Shown one piece after another: positions 18,429 to 27,352 of a stretch of 64,000 nucleotides of DNA; the stretch's first letter is position 1; the number at the start of each line of letters is the position of its first letter. Made by a program: the position numbers and the translations under genes. Under the pieces are notes generated by a model that worked only from the letters and a program-made list of their open reading frames with translations, had not been told where the DNA came from and did no database searches. The stretch spans positions 8,809 through 72,808 of the forward strand of contig DATGQZ010000014.1 of assembly GCA_035303945.1 (NCBI GenBank). Direction: 5' to 3'. The DNA comes from DATGMS01 sp035303945. Its GTDB lineage: Bacteria > Bacteroidota > Bacteroidia > Cytophagales > Cyclobacteriaceae.

Positions 18429-19402
18429 CTCGTCCATTAGTGTCCATTATCACCATCAACTACAATGGTCTTTCCATTACTTTGGAAATGCTCCGCTCTT
18501 TGCAACAAATTTCCTATCCTAATGTGGAAATTATTGTCGTGGATAATGGATCAAAAGAGGATCCTTCGGATATTGTCCGTGCATTTCCACAGGTCAAACT
18601 TATCCGAAGCTTGGACAATCTTGGCTTCGCAGGCGGAAATAACCTAGGCATCACGGCTGCTCATGGCAAATATATTTTATTTTTGAATAATGACACTGAA
18701 GTGGAACCGGGCTTCCTAGAGCCTCTAGTGGAACTATTTGAAAATAACCCAAATGCGGGCGTTGCTTCCCCAAAGATCCTTTATTACCATAGCCTCAACA
18801 AGCAAACGATTCAATATGCCGGTTCTACAGGTATAAATCCCTATACGGGCAGAGGATCAAAGATAGGATCGTTTGAACAGGATCATGGCCAATATGATGA
18901 GGCAAGGGTAACCGCTTTGGGACATGGCGCTGCGATGATGATCCCTATGGAAGTCGTAAAAAAAGTTGGACTAATGCCGGATATCTTTTTCTTGTACTAC
19001 GAAGAACATGACTGGTTTGAAATGATCAAGCGTGCCGGTTATCGAATCTGGTATGTCGGCACTTCGGTTGTTTACCATAAAGAATCAATGACAGTCGGCC
19101 CGAATTCACCCTTAAAAATATACTACATGACCAGGGGAAGGCTGTTATTTACCAGGAGGAACTCAAGGGGTGTTAAACGTCTGACAAGCCTATTGTTCTT
19201 CCTTTTACTCTCCTTCCCTAAAAATGTACTTTCTTACATCGTAAGACGAGATTTTGCACTTGTCAAGGCATTTGTGGACGGGAGTATTTGGCATCTATCG
19301 CATGCAGACGTCAGCCAGACTCCGCAGCTAATGCATAGGAACGGAAAACCACCAATGGTGGTCAACACGGCTGTACCTGATCTTAAATACCTGAAGAAAT
19401 AA
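18425..19402 (+). CDS. Glycosyltransferase, GT2 family
   Basis: 325 residues from the ATG at 18425, which overlaps the polymerase stop (ATGA). The frame is open further upstream, but homology begins right at MTRPLVSIITINYNG. GT-A features: VDNGSKEDP, LNNDTEVEPG as the metal site, and a DIFFLYYEEHDWF segment with acidic residues of the acceptor site. Related to rhamnosyl-type transferases that act on lipid-linked intermediates in the cytosol. Donor and acceptor sugars cannot be told from sequence. Confidence 0.88.
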   Translation: MTRPLVSIITINYNGLSITLEMLRSLQQISYPNVEIIVVDNGSKEDPSDIVRAFPQVKLIRSLDNLGFAGGNNLGITAAHGKYILFLNNDTEVEPGFLEPLVELFENNPNAGVASPKILYYHSLNKQTIQYAGSTGINPYTGRGSKIGSFEQDHGQYDEARVTALGHGAAMMIPMEVVKKVGLMPDIFFLYYEEHDWFEMIKRAGYRIWYVGTSVVYHKESMTVGPNSPLKIYYMTRGRLLFTRRNSRGVKRLTSLLFFLLLSFPKNVLSYIVRRDFALVKAFVDGSIWHLSHADVSQTPQLMHRNGKPPMVVNTAVPDLKYLKK

Positions 19403-19404
19403 CG

Positions 19405-20019
19405 ATGAGCATCATCCAAACGGTTAAACAGCGGCTTTCCGAAAAACAGGAGGCAATGGGCGAGGACCTAAGCACCTGGCAGCTTATACCCCTACTCATC
19501 CAAAGCGGCTTTAGGATCTTATTGGCTAAGTGGTATCTGAGGAAGTGTACATCTATAGGAAAATTGGTCTCCATCAATCATAAGCCTTTAATTAAAAACT
19601 CTGGTATCATACATCTGGGTGATGAAGTAAGGATATGGTCCAATATCAATAAGACAAAAATTTTTGTGAATAAAGGTGGCGAACTAACCGTCGGAAGGAA
19701 CAGTCGGATCAATGGTGTTCATATATCTGTAAGCCAACAGGTACGGATTGGCGACAATGTTAGAATTGCGCCTTATACTATTATTATTGATAATGACTTC
19801 CACAAAATCGATGACCATTTTTCAGATCAGGGTACCAAGCAGGCTATTGTTATTGAAGATGATGTTTGGATTACCATGAATTGTATGATCATGAAGGGCG
19901 TGAGAATTGGCAGGGGGGCTGTCGTGGCTGCAGGGGCTGTTGTGACCCGTGACGTGGCGCCTTATAGTGTGGTAGGCGGTGTTCCGGCCAAAGTCATTAA
20001 ACAAATAGAAGCGAAATAA
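19405..20019 (+). CDS. Left-handed beta-helix (hexapeptide) acyltransferase
   Basis: 204 residues. The second half shows the hexapeptide repeat pattern with the final signature (VIEDDVWITMNCMIMKG, then GAVVAAGAVVTRDV and SVVGGVPAKVI) found in WcaF/LacA/CysE-type O-acetyltransferases. The histidine in NDFHKID sits where the catalytic base is expected. It probably decorates the repeat unit with an acetyl group from acetyl-CoA. Starts two bases after the previous stop. Confidence 0.85.
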   Translation: MSIIQTVKQRLSEKQEAMGEDLSTWQLIPLLIQSGFRILLAKWYLRKCTSIGKLVSINHKPLIKNSGIIHLGDEVRIWSNINKTKIFVNKGGELTVGRNSRINGVHISVSQQVRIGDNVRIAPYTIIIDNDFHKIDDHFSDQGTKQAIVIEDDVWITMNCMIMKGVRIGRGAVVAAGAVVTRDVAPYSVVGGVPAKVIKQIEAK

Positions 20020-20028
20020 ATAGGACGC

Positions 20029-21171
20029 ATGAGGATTGGAATCGAAGCTCAACGGATCTTTAGAAAAGAGAAGCATGGCATGGACATGATGGCCGTGGAG
20101 CTAATCCAAAACCTTCAAAAGCTTGATCATATCAACGATTACTTTGTGTTTGTCAACCCAGATGAGGATTCCGCAATCATTCAGCCAAGCGCTAACTTTC
20201 ATATTGTGCCCCTGCAGCGGAGTCCATATCCCATTTGGGAGCAATATTTTTTAGCAAAGGCTGTAAAAGCATACCGTATCGACATTTTACATTGTACCAG
20301 CAATACGGCTCCGCTCATCCTTGATATCCCATTGATCCTTACGCTGCATGATATTATATATTTGGAAAAAATACCATGGAGATCCGGTAGCTGGTATCAG
20401 CGAATGGGGAATCTTTACAGACGCTGGAATGTACCTTTAATTGTAAAGAAAGCTGCAAAAATACTTACGGTATCGAAATTTGAAGAAAAGAGAATCAGGA
20501 ACCACTTCGGACTTCCTCCGGGTAAAATCGACGTGTTGTACAACGGTATAGGAAAACACTTTCGGCTGCTGGATCCCGCAACATCCGAAGCCAAAGTAAG
20601 ACAGCTTGGACTACCCAAGCCTTACGCATTATTTCTCGGAAATACTGATCCCAAAAAAAATTTGTATGGACTTATCAAAGCCTTAAAGAACCTATATGAG
20701 CAAGGTGAACTCAACATAAATTGTGTGATTACTGATCTAAGCGAAGAAGTACTGATACCCGTGCTCAAGGAATTAGATGCAGAAGCCATACAAAGCAGAA
20801 TCCACCTCACCGGCTATGTAGCCAATAAAAAAATGCCTTACCTCTATAACAATGCTCTGTTCTTCCTGTACATCTCAATAAGGGAAAGCTTTGGGCTGCC
20901 CATTCTGGAGGCCATGGCCTGTGGCTGTCCGGTTATAACATCTAATACCTCTTCTATGCCAGAAGTTGCTGGTGACGCTGCCTGCTTAGTGGATCCCACT
21001 GATGATCGTGCCATTAGTCAGGCCATGAAGGAGTTGATAAAAAATCCAGATCTGCGGAAGGACTTAGTTGCTAAGGGCCTTCAACGTCCCGCGTCGTTCA
21101 GTTATAGTAAAAGGGTTGAAAAGATCATCAACATTTACCGACAGGTGTACCAACAGGCTTATGAGCGATAG
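20029..21171 (+). CDS. Glycosyltransferase, GT4 family
   Basis: 380 residues with a GT-B fold: N-terminal acceptor domain (GIEAQRIFRKEKHGM, later LHDIIYLE) and C-terminal nucleotide-sugar domain with YALFLGNTDPKKN and the E-x7-E-like segment RESFGLPILEAMACG. Mannosyl- or glucosyl-type retaining transferase of the operon. It overlaps the flippase gene by 11 bases. Confidence 0.9.
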   Translation: MRIGIEAQRIFRKEKHGMDMMAVELIQNLQKLDHINDYFVFVNPDEDSAIIQPSANFHIVPLQRSPYPIWEQYFLAKAVKAYRIDILHCTSNTAPLILDIPLILTLHDIIYLEKIPWRSGSWYQRMGNLYRRWNVPLIVKKAAKILTVSKFEEKRIRNHFGLPPGKIDVLYNGIGKHFRLLDPATSEAKVRQLGLPKPYALFLGNTDPKKNLYGLIKALKNLYEQGELNINCVITDLSEEVLIPVLKELDAEAIQSRIHLTGYVANKKMPYLYNNALFFLYISIRESFGLPILEAMACGCPVITSNTSSMPEVAGDAACLVDPTDDRAISQAMKELIKNPDLRKDLVAKGLQRPASFSYSKRVEKIINIYRQVYQQAYER

Positions 21172-22489
21172 AAAATATTGGTTAAGGAGCGGATTTTATA
21201 CTATGCTCCACCGCGGCATCAATTTTATCCTCGGCTTCGTCGGATTTATGATCCTGATTAGAATATTTACTCCCGCCGAATTTGGCGTGTGGGTATTGTT
21301 TATTTCTATTATAGCCATTGTAGAAATGAGCCGCAATGGCTTTTTACAAAATGGCATGATCAAATTCCTGATCAACCAAAGTGAAAGCCAAGAGCGGAAA
21401 ATCCAAATGGCAGCTTTAATTTTAAACGCGGGCTTGACCTTTTTATTAATGGTAGTTTTGGCACTGTTGGCGATGCCACTTGAAAAGTTGTTAAATGCTC
21501 CGGGATTAGCAAGCCTGCTCTACATCTATCTTTTAATACTTCCGTTATTGATATTTCATACCCATAATCTTATTCTGATGCAGGCCAAGTTTGACTTCAG
21601 GGCCTATTTTTTTGCGGGCATTGCCAAAAGCCTCCCTTTTTTTTTGGTCATCCTAACATATCATTTGACGGGTCAGCCCACCACATTAACGAGATTGGCC
21701 TGGTTACAAAATTTGACCTTTGCCATGGCTATGGGGGTATCTTTTTATCAGGTAAGGCGCTATCTTAAAATCGCTTGGGAGTGGTCCAGCCAAAGTATTA
21801 GTCAAGTATTTCATTTTGGCAAGTTTGTATTTGGAACCAATCTGGTCTCAATGCTGACTGCAAGCTTGGACAAGTTTCTACTCGGTATGTTGCTTTCACC
21901 CGTCCAAGTCGCCATAGCCAATTCGGCCAGCCGGGTGATCAACATGATCGAAATCCCCGTCAACTCCATAGCTTCGATTGCTTACCCCAAGGCTTCAGCA
22001 GCACATGAAGCACATCAGCGCGAAGAGGTGGCCCACATCTATCACAATACCATAGGGATGATGTTGAGCTTGACCCTGCCCTTTGCCCTTATATGCTTGG
22101 TTTTTGCGGAGTCAATTATCAAGATCATTGCTGGAACAGCGTATCTAGATGCCGCACCTTTTTTGAGGATTTTAGCGCTGATGTGTCTGCTTAGTCCCTA
22201 TGACAGACAGTCGGGCGTCATATTAGATGCGATCGGCAAACCCTCCATCAACATGCTGATGGTGTCGGGTACCTTTCTCTACAGTATCGTTTTTAGCTGG
22301 ATCCTTATCCAATCCTTCGGGTTATATGGTGCAGCATATGGCATGGTGGCAGCAGTGTTTATTACGGTAGTGATCAAACAAATTATTTTGACCCGCTACA
22401 TACCGGTGAAAATGGAGCTACCATTTATATTAGCAATGAAAAAATACCCGCACTTTGTCCATATCGCAAAAGTGAAATTCCGACTCTAG
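21161..22489 (+). CDS. Wzx-type polysaccharide flippase (MATE/MOP superfamily)
   Basis: 442 residues from the ATG at 21161 (MSDRKYW). The reading frame is open 93 bases further upstream but only inside the preceding gene. Twelve or so hydrophobic helices cover the protein; the N-terminal RIFTPAEFGVWVLF segment is characteristic of the polysaccharide-exporter family. It would move lipid-linked repeat units across the inner membrane before polymerisation. Last gene of the plus-strand operon that starts at 14102. Confidence 0.88.
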   Translation: MSDRKYWLRSGFYTMLHRGINFILGFVGFMILIRIFTPAEFGVWVLFISIIAIVEMSRNGFLQNGMIKFLINQSESQERKIQMAALILNAGLTFLLMVVLALLAMPLEKLLNAPGLASLLYIYLLILPLLIFHTHNLILMQAKFDFRAYFFAGIAKSLPFFLVILTYHLTGQPTTLTRLAWLQNLTFAMAMGVSFYQVRRYLKIAWEWSSQSISQVFHFGKFVFGTNLVSMLTASLDKFLLGMLLSPVQVAIANSASRVINMIEIPVNSIASIAYPKASAAHEAHQREEVAHIYHNTIGMMLSLTLPFALICLVFAESIIKIIAGTAYLDAAPFLRILALMCLLSPYDRQSGVILDAIGKPSINMLMVSGTFLYSIVFSWILIQSFGLYGAAYGMVAAVFITVVIKQIILTRYIPVKMELPFILAMKKYPHFVHIAKVKFRL

Positions 22490-22498
22490 CACCCAAAA

Positions 22499-23728
22499 TT
22501 ATTGCTCTTTCCACCGAGCCACGTGGTCAAATTCATGCTTCCGCTTTTCCCAAACTTCATTAATTTCCATGATCTCTTTGTGGCTGGTGGCTAGAAAGTC
22601 TTTATTAGCTTTTTTGATCTTTAACAAGCCCGCCACCTGCCCCATGATAAACAAAGGAACCTTGGGCAAGGCCTGCATTACTTGAGTAGGCGTATGGTTT
22701 AAAATCAAAATGAGAATAAAACCTACAGCAAAGCCAACAAGGCTTAAAGCCAACATTAAAGAAAGAGCAGGCTCCGTTAGCAAAAATATCAACAGCAAAC
22801 ATACCGAGCAGAATACAAGTATAAATAACGGCGGCATCAATGTGGTAATGGCGAACCACAACCTGTTCCAATCCATTTTGGCTATACCGGAAAGCAAGGT
22901 TTTCAACACATCCCGGCTATGTCGGAAATAGCTGTTGAGCCACCGGCTTCTTTGTCGACTCACCTGGTCAAAGGAGGCTACCTTTTCATCAAATATGATA
23001 GCATCTGGAGCGTATGCGATGCGTCGACCCTTGTTTACCAAGAGCAGCTGTAGTGCCTTATCCTCCGCGACCACAACGCCTTTTCGTTTCAACTCCTGCA
23101 TTTCTAAAGCTATAGATAGCTCATAAAGATCTTTCCTGACGGACATGCCAGAACCGGCAATTACGGATGATGATCCTAAAGTAAAGGGGACTAGCCTTAC
23201 GGTGTAATCATAAAAATATTCTCCCATCGCGTCTAAAGCTGCATAGGTGGAGTCCATATTTTTTGCTATTCTTTTGCCTTGTACTGCCGAATATCCGAGT
23301 GAATGATACCGATCCAGTACGGCCAAAAAATGAGAAGGCACCAAATTGTCAGGATCAAATATAGCTACATGACTGTGATGTCCCTTCATTTGCGTCAACA
23401 CATACTGCACGGACGCCACCTTGGAATGTAAAGGAGTGGGTGTTTGCAGTATCGTTAGGCGCGTATCTTCCAATGGTGGAATCACCTTCTCCACATTGTC
23501 AGCCACAAGATAAATATGGAAGTGAGGGTAGTGTTGCGCCAGCAGAGAACGGACCAATGGCCAGACAATATCTACCTCTTTATAGACAGTAATAATGCAT
23601 GCAAAATCAGACTGCATATTTCCTTTCGCCGCCAACTTCACATTGCTAAATAGACTAAGGATAGAGGATCCCAGGGGGAACAGCAGGTAAAAGCAACAAA
23701 TGTAAGCTATTATCTCGAAAACAATCAA
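22499..23728 (-). CDS. Membrane glycosyltransferase, GT2 family (processive type)
   Basis: 409 residues. An N-terminal membrane helix is followed by FACIITVYKE, IFDPDNLVP as metal site and QRSRWLN, matching the Q..RW motif of processive beta-glycosyltransferases; three hydrophobic segments follow near residues 290-350. The start is TTG at 23728: an in-frame TAG lies two codons upstream and the first ATG would remove the membrane helix. It is convergent with the flippase gene with only 9 bases between the stops. Confidence 0.85.
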   Translation of the reverse strand: MIVFEIIAYICCFYLLFPLGSSILSLFSNVKLAAKGNMQSDFACIITVYKEVDIVWPLVRSLLAQHYPHFHIYLVADNVEKVIPPLEDTRLTILQTPTPLHSKVASVQYVLTQMKGHHSHVAIFDPDNLVPSHFLAVLDRYHSLGYSAVQGKRIAKNMDSTYAALDAMGEYFYDYTVRLVPFTLGSSSVIAGSGMSVRKDLYELSIALEMQELKRKGVVVAEDKALQLLLVNKGRRIAYAPDAIIFDEKVASFDQVSRQRSRWLNSYFRHSRDVLKTLLSGIAKMDWNRLWFAITTLMPPLFILVFCSVCLLLIFLLTEPALSLMLALSLVGFAVGFILILILNHTPTQVMQALPKVPLFIMGQVAGLLKIKKANKDFLATSHKEIMEINEVWEKRKHEFDHVARWKEQ

Positions 23729-23844
23729 TGCCTAAAAATTTGGATGGATGCTCAAGGCAAAATTAGTGAGCTTTTCTGATTTTATTTCTATTCATCTTCT
23801 TTAAAATCAAAGGACAATGTCTAATTTTATATAAGTATTGTGAT

Positions 23845-25083
23845 ATGGCTGATTTGAAAAATATCCCCGTTGTAATTATCAGTATGTCCCGATGGGACGG
23901 TGATTACTCCTCCACTTCTTGGTCCCTTGCCAAAACATTCGCAAAAGAGCGAGTTGTCATTTATGTAGATTATCCCTATACTTGGTCAGAGTACCTAAGG
24001 AAAAAGAATACACCAGCCGTACGCAGAAGAAAAAGAGCCCTTTTCGGACAGCAGCTTGGACTTATACCGTTAAGTCAATACGCGGATAAGCTGTATGCAT
24101 TGACGCCGCCCTTGGTGTTTCCGGTCAACTGGCTTTCTAAAGGAAGGGCTTATAATCTATTTTCCTCCCAAACCGATAAGATACTTTGGAAAAGCATCAA
24201 GTCATCCCTTAGGGAACTGGGTTTGAAGGAGGTGATATTGTTTAATGCTTTTAACCCCTTATATTTGGCTGTACCGCCTGAGGACGATGCCATAAAAGCC
24301 GTAGTTTACCAGTCTCAAGACAACATAAGAGCTTTAGAAGCCTATCTGCGAAAACACGGCAGTGAGGCTGAAGTAATAGCCATCCAGCATGCCCACCTAA
24401 GCATCGCCACTTCCAGGCAACTGCAACAGGACCTCACCCAATTGTCCGGTAAAAAGGTGGCATACTTACCCAATGCGGCTGATTATAATTTGTTTAAAAA
24501 AGCCTATTTAGAGAAGTTGGCCAAACCCGCTGATTTGAATGATATTTCCGGACCAATGATTGGATATACTGGAAATATTTGTCATCGTCTTGACTACGAT
24601 TTGATCAAAGCCATTTGTGAGGCACACCCCGACAAGCATTTGGTAATGGTAGGACCCCGCAATCACTATGGGCATACTGACATTGATCTGGACGCTATCC
24701 CGAATTTGCATTTTCTGGGCGCTAAGCGGCTAGAAGCGTTACCAGCATACCTTGCCCATTTTGATGTGTTAATACTTCCTTTCCTAATTAATGAAGTGAC
24801 AAGGAGTATCTATCCCTTAAAAATAAACGAATATCTGGCTTCAGGCAAACCTGTAGTAGCTACTCCTTTTTCTGAAGACATCAAAAGCTTTGGAGATTGG
24901 ATCAGTATTGAAGCTGACCATTCCCTCTTCACCCGGGCCATTCAAAAGGAATTGGATGAAGACACTTTAGAAAAGCAGCAGGCAAGAAATCGGGCTGCAT
25001 CAAAAAACACATGGGAAGAAAGAGCAAACCGATTATGGCAATTGCTAAATGAAGCATTGACAACAGGGGGATCCGATAAATGA
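23845..25083 (+). CDS. Glycosyltransferase, family 1/GT4-like (TuaH-like)
   Basis: 412 residues, GT-B fold. Visible are ISMSRWDGDY at the N-terminus, GYTGNICHRLDYDLI at the start of the second domain and LKINEYLASGKPVVATPF, the nucleotide-sugar binding segment. This resembles TuaH-type transferases. It is separated from the main operon by the minus-strand GT2 gene but clearly belongs to the same locus. Confidence 0.85.
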   Translation: MADLKNIPVVIISMSRWDGDYSSTSWSLAKTFAKERVVIYVDYPYTWSEYLRKKNTPAVRRRKRALFGQQLGLIPLSQYADKLYALTPPLVFPVNWLSKGRAYNLFSSQTDKILWKSIKSSLRELGLKEVILFNAFNPLYLAVPPEDDAIKAVVYQSQDNIRALEAYLRKHGSEAEVIAIQHAHLSIATSRQLQQDLTQLSGKKVAYLPNAADYNLFKKAYLEKLAKPADLNDISGPMIGYTGNICHRLDYDLIKAICEAHPDKHLVMVGPRNHYGHTDIDLDAIPNLHFLGAKRLEALPAYLAHFDVLILPFLINEVTRSIYPLKINEYLASGKPVVATPFSEDIKSFGDWISIEADHSLFTRAIQKELDEDTLEKQQARNRAASKNTWEERANRLWQLLNEALTTGGSDK

Positions 25084-25111
25084 GGTTGATTAAGATCCTA
25101 AAAGGGACATG

Positions 25112-26299
25112 CTATACGTTTTCGCTTTGAAAGAGTGCAGGAATAGTCCGCAAAATAATTTTGATGTCAAACCACAAGTTGAAGTTTTTGACATAATCGT
25201 TGTCAAGACTTAACCGTTCTTCCTCTGACATACTTCCCCTTCCACGCTTCTCCACTTGCCATAGACCTGTAATGCCCGCAGGTCCTAGAAATCTCAATGC
25301 ATACTTATCAGTTGTGATTTTTTCTGCCTCATATAACGGTAAAGGGCGGTTTCCCACCAAAGACATGTCTCCAATCAATACGTTCCAAAGCTGGGGCAAT
25401 TCGTCGATACTGGTATTTCTAATAAATTTCCCCACTTTGGTTACCCTGGGATCATCAAGGATTTTGATAAATGCAGACTCTTTGCCCGACCCTCCTCCAG
25501 CCTTAAACAGCTTCTCGCAATACAAATTTTTATCGTCATAGATGGGTTGCATACAGCCTCCGCCGGCTTGCTCGCAAAGTTCGCAAAGTTCCCTTACCTG
25601 TGTTGCTGGCGCTGATTCCTGCTTCTTCCCAGCTTCATATTGGTTCAGATGCTTCAGCTCTTTTAACTTAGCGTCAGCTCCTGTATACATGGACCGGAAT
25701 TTATAGAACTTGAATATGTTATAACCTGTACCTACGCGATAGGAATAGTAAAAAACTGGTCCTTTGGACTCAAGCTTGATGGCTATTGCTACGATCAAAA
25801 ATAGTGGTGACAACAACAGCAGCGCAGCACTAGATGCTATGACATCAAAAAGCCGTTTGGCAAGGGGCATTTTAAATTCTTCTAAGACAGAAATTTGCTT
25901 CCGCTCCGCTGATGTGCCCGGATATTTCAGAAAGAAATCGAGACGATATTTTAGTGCTTGGGGATTAATAGGAATCGGAAAAATATCAATTATACCTTGC
26001 GCCAGGCATTCTTTCACTACCGCTGAATTGATGGTAGACGTCACAAGAAAAAAAGGGATATCTGTAAATCCCAGACTATTGATCGTTTGCTTAAGTCGAA
26101 TGCCGTGTAAACCGTGCAGTTCAGATACACTTAAGATAAGGGAATAAGGGATTTTTTGCTGTTTCAGATCATTATATAGAATCACCCCATTGGAAAATAT
26201 GCGCAATGCATAACTCTCCTCTAAAGCATCCTCAATTTGTTGCGCCAGCACCTTGTCTTCTGAAACGACTGCAATCAAAGGCTTATCGTGCTCCTTCAT
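25112..26299 (-). CDS. Initiating sugar transferase (WbaP/WcaJ type) with N-terminal pseudo-receiver and four-Cys insertion
   Basis: 395 residues. Residues about 145-395 form the bacterial sugar transferase domain (PF02397-like): RLFDVIASS with a membrane segment, KFYKFRSM, NTSIDELPQLWNVL, GDMSLVGNRPLP and GLWQVEKRG. It would transfer a sugar-phosphate to undecaprenyl phosphate and start repeat-unit assembly. Residues 1-125 have the fold pattern of a response-regulator receiver, but Ser57 stands at the phosphoacceptor position (LILSVSE) and Ile109 replaces the conserved lysine (FPIPINP), so it cannot be phosphorylated normally. An insertion of about 55 residues carries Cys239, Cys242, Cys249 and Cys261 (C-x2-C-x6-C-x11-C), possibly a metal site. 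The minus-strand gene follows the response regulator gene with 3 bases between. Confidence 0.88.
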   Translation of the reverse strand: MKEHDKPLIAVVSEDKVLAQQIEDALEESYALRIFSNGVILYNDLKQQKIPYSLILSVSELHGLHGIRLKQTINSLGFTDIPFFLVTSTINSAVVKECLAQGIIDIFPIPINPQALKYRLDFFLKYPGTSAERKQISVLEEFKMPLAKRLFDVIASSAALLLLSPLFLIVAIAIKLESKGPVFYYSYRVGTGYNIFKFYKFRSMYTGADAKLKELKHLNQYEAGKKQESAPATQVRELCELCEQAGGGCMQPIYDDKNLYCEKLFKAGGGSGKESAFIKILDDPRVTKVGKFIRNTSIDELPQLWNVLIGDMSLVGNRPLPLYEAEKITTDKYALRFLGPAGITGLWQVEKRGRGSMSEEERLSLDNDYVKNFNLWFDIKIILRTIPALFQSENV

Positions 26300-26302
26300 A
26301 CA

Positions 26303-26707
26303 TCAAAAAGAATATGATCCCTTGCCGGTTCTTCTTAAGATTGAGTTGATCCGTGCTTCTAGTTCCTTGGGATTAAAAGGTTTTACCATAAAGTCGTCGG
26401 CACCGGCATTTAATACTTCTATTTTTTGTTCAGATGACTCTGTCGCAGAGAGCATGATTAAGGGAATAGAAGAAAAAAATCCGCTAGACCGGATCATTTT
26501 GACAAATTCCAAGCCACTGATATCAGGCATAGACAAGTCACAGATAATAATGTCCGGCAAATGACCTGCCTGCATCCGTTTGATCCCATCTTCAGCATTA
26601 TTTTGGACATCTACTTCAAATCTCTCTTTAAAAAAGTGCTGAATAATCCTCAACACAGATGGTTCGTCATCAATCGCCAAAATGCGGAATTTGCCATTAT
26701 TTTTCAT
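26303..26707 (-). CDS. Single-domain response regulator (CheY-like)
   Basis: 134 residues from the ATG at 26707; an in-frame TTG 48 bases upstream would add a non-homologous leader. Receiver hallmarks are intact: acidic pair in AIDDEPS, phosphoacceptor Asp57 in IIICDLSMP, Thr/Ser in MLSATE and Lys109 in MVKPF. There is no output domain. It lies directly upstream of the sugar transferase gene in the same operon, so it may signal to the transferase or its pseudo-receiver; the hybrid kinase at 9.8 kb is a candidate phosphodonor. Confidence 0.88.
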   Translation of the reverse strand: MKNNGKFRILAIDDEPSVLRIIQHFFKERFEVDVQNNAEDGIKRMQAGHLPDIIICDLSMPDISGLEFVKMIRSSGFFSSIPLIMLSATESSEQKIEVLNAGADDFMVKPFNPKELEARINSILRRTGKGSYSF

Positions 26708-27078
26708 ATTCGCAGGGCTTTTAACAGCCGTCAATTGTGGGTTGAACAAGATCAATCAACCTGGTGATATTTCGTAGTTCAAATTTATAGCTGAATACTA
26801 CAACAACCTAGCAAATAATGCATTTAAAACCTGCTAAACCTTATTTACCAAATAGATTCAATTCGTTCTTCGCCACTCGATTGAAGCGATTGCCGAACCA
26901 GGCTGTTATCTACTTTTCTACTTGAGAATTAGCGAAAAATTGTCTCTAAAGGTCCTAGCATTATCCAAAATAATCCCATATCTTTCATCTACAATGCTAT
27001 GGCTTTGACCGGTTTACTACTCCTGAGGGGATGGTTTCGGTTTAAAACAACGCATTTCTACCTCTAACACATACAGCC
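26708..27078. other. Intergenic, no gene seen
   Basis: About 370 bases between the response regulator and the small lysine-rich gene. Both strands are interrupted by stops. I see no RNA gene or clear repeat; promoters for the two divergent genes must lie here. Confidence 0.5.
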
Positions 27079-27195
27079 ATGTCAAAAGACAAAAGTATCA
27101 AAAAGGAAACTAATAAAAAGGAACCTGCCAAAAGTTTAAAAGAAAAGAGGGCCGACAAAAAAGCCAAGCAGGAAGCAAAGCGAAAGGATGGCTAG
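27079..27195 (+). CDS. Small lysine-rich protein, 38 residues
   Basis: An ATG at 27079 opens 38 codons ending in TAG at 27193-27195. The product is almost entirely Lys, Glu, Ala, Asp and Ser (starts MSKDKSIKKE, contains SLKEKRADKKAKQEAKRKDG at the end), so it is a highly charged, probably helical or disordered cytosolic peptide. A strong terminator follows 26 bases later, which supports an expressed gene. Similar short basic proteins occur in related genomes as far as I recall; no function is known to me. Confidence 0.6.
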   Translation: MSKDKSIKKETNKKEPAKSLKEKRADKKAKQEAKRKDG

Positions 27196-27220
27196 ACTAA
27201 ACGTGTTTAGCAGTTAATAC

Positions 27221-27251
27221 AATGGCTATGTTTTCATAGCCATTTTTTTCT
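27221..27251 (+). terminator. Intrinsic terminator
   Basis: 10-bp perfect stem AATGGCTATG/CATAGCCATT around a TTTT loop, followed by a T run. It ends the small lysine-rich gene. Confidence 0.85.
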
Positions 27252-27316
27252 TTATCCGTTTGTAACTGTAATAATAGCTTTATCACAAAAAGCGAAAGTG
27301 CATGTACTTCCTGGCG

Positions 27317-27324
27317 TATATTTG
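27317..27324 (+). promoter_or_regulatory. Putative -7 box of the NIPSNAP gene
   Basis: TATATTTG matches TAnnTTTG and lies 28 bases before the ATG at 27353. No clear -33 element. Confidence 0.35.
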
Positions 27325-27352
27325 GTCCGATCAATAACACAAAATAACACTT

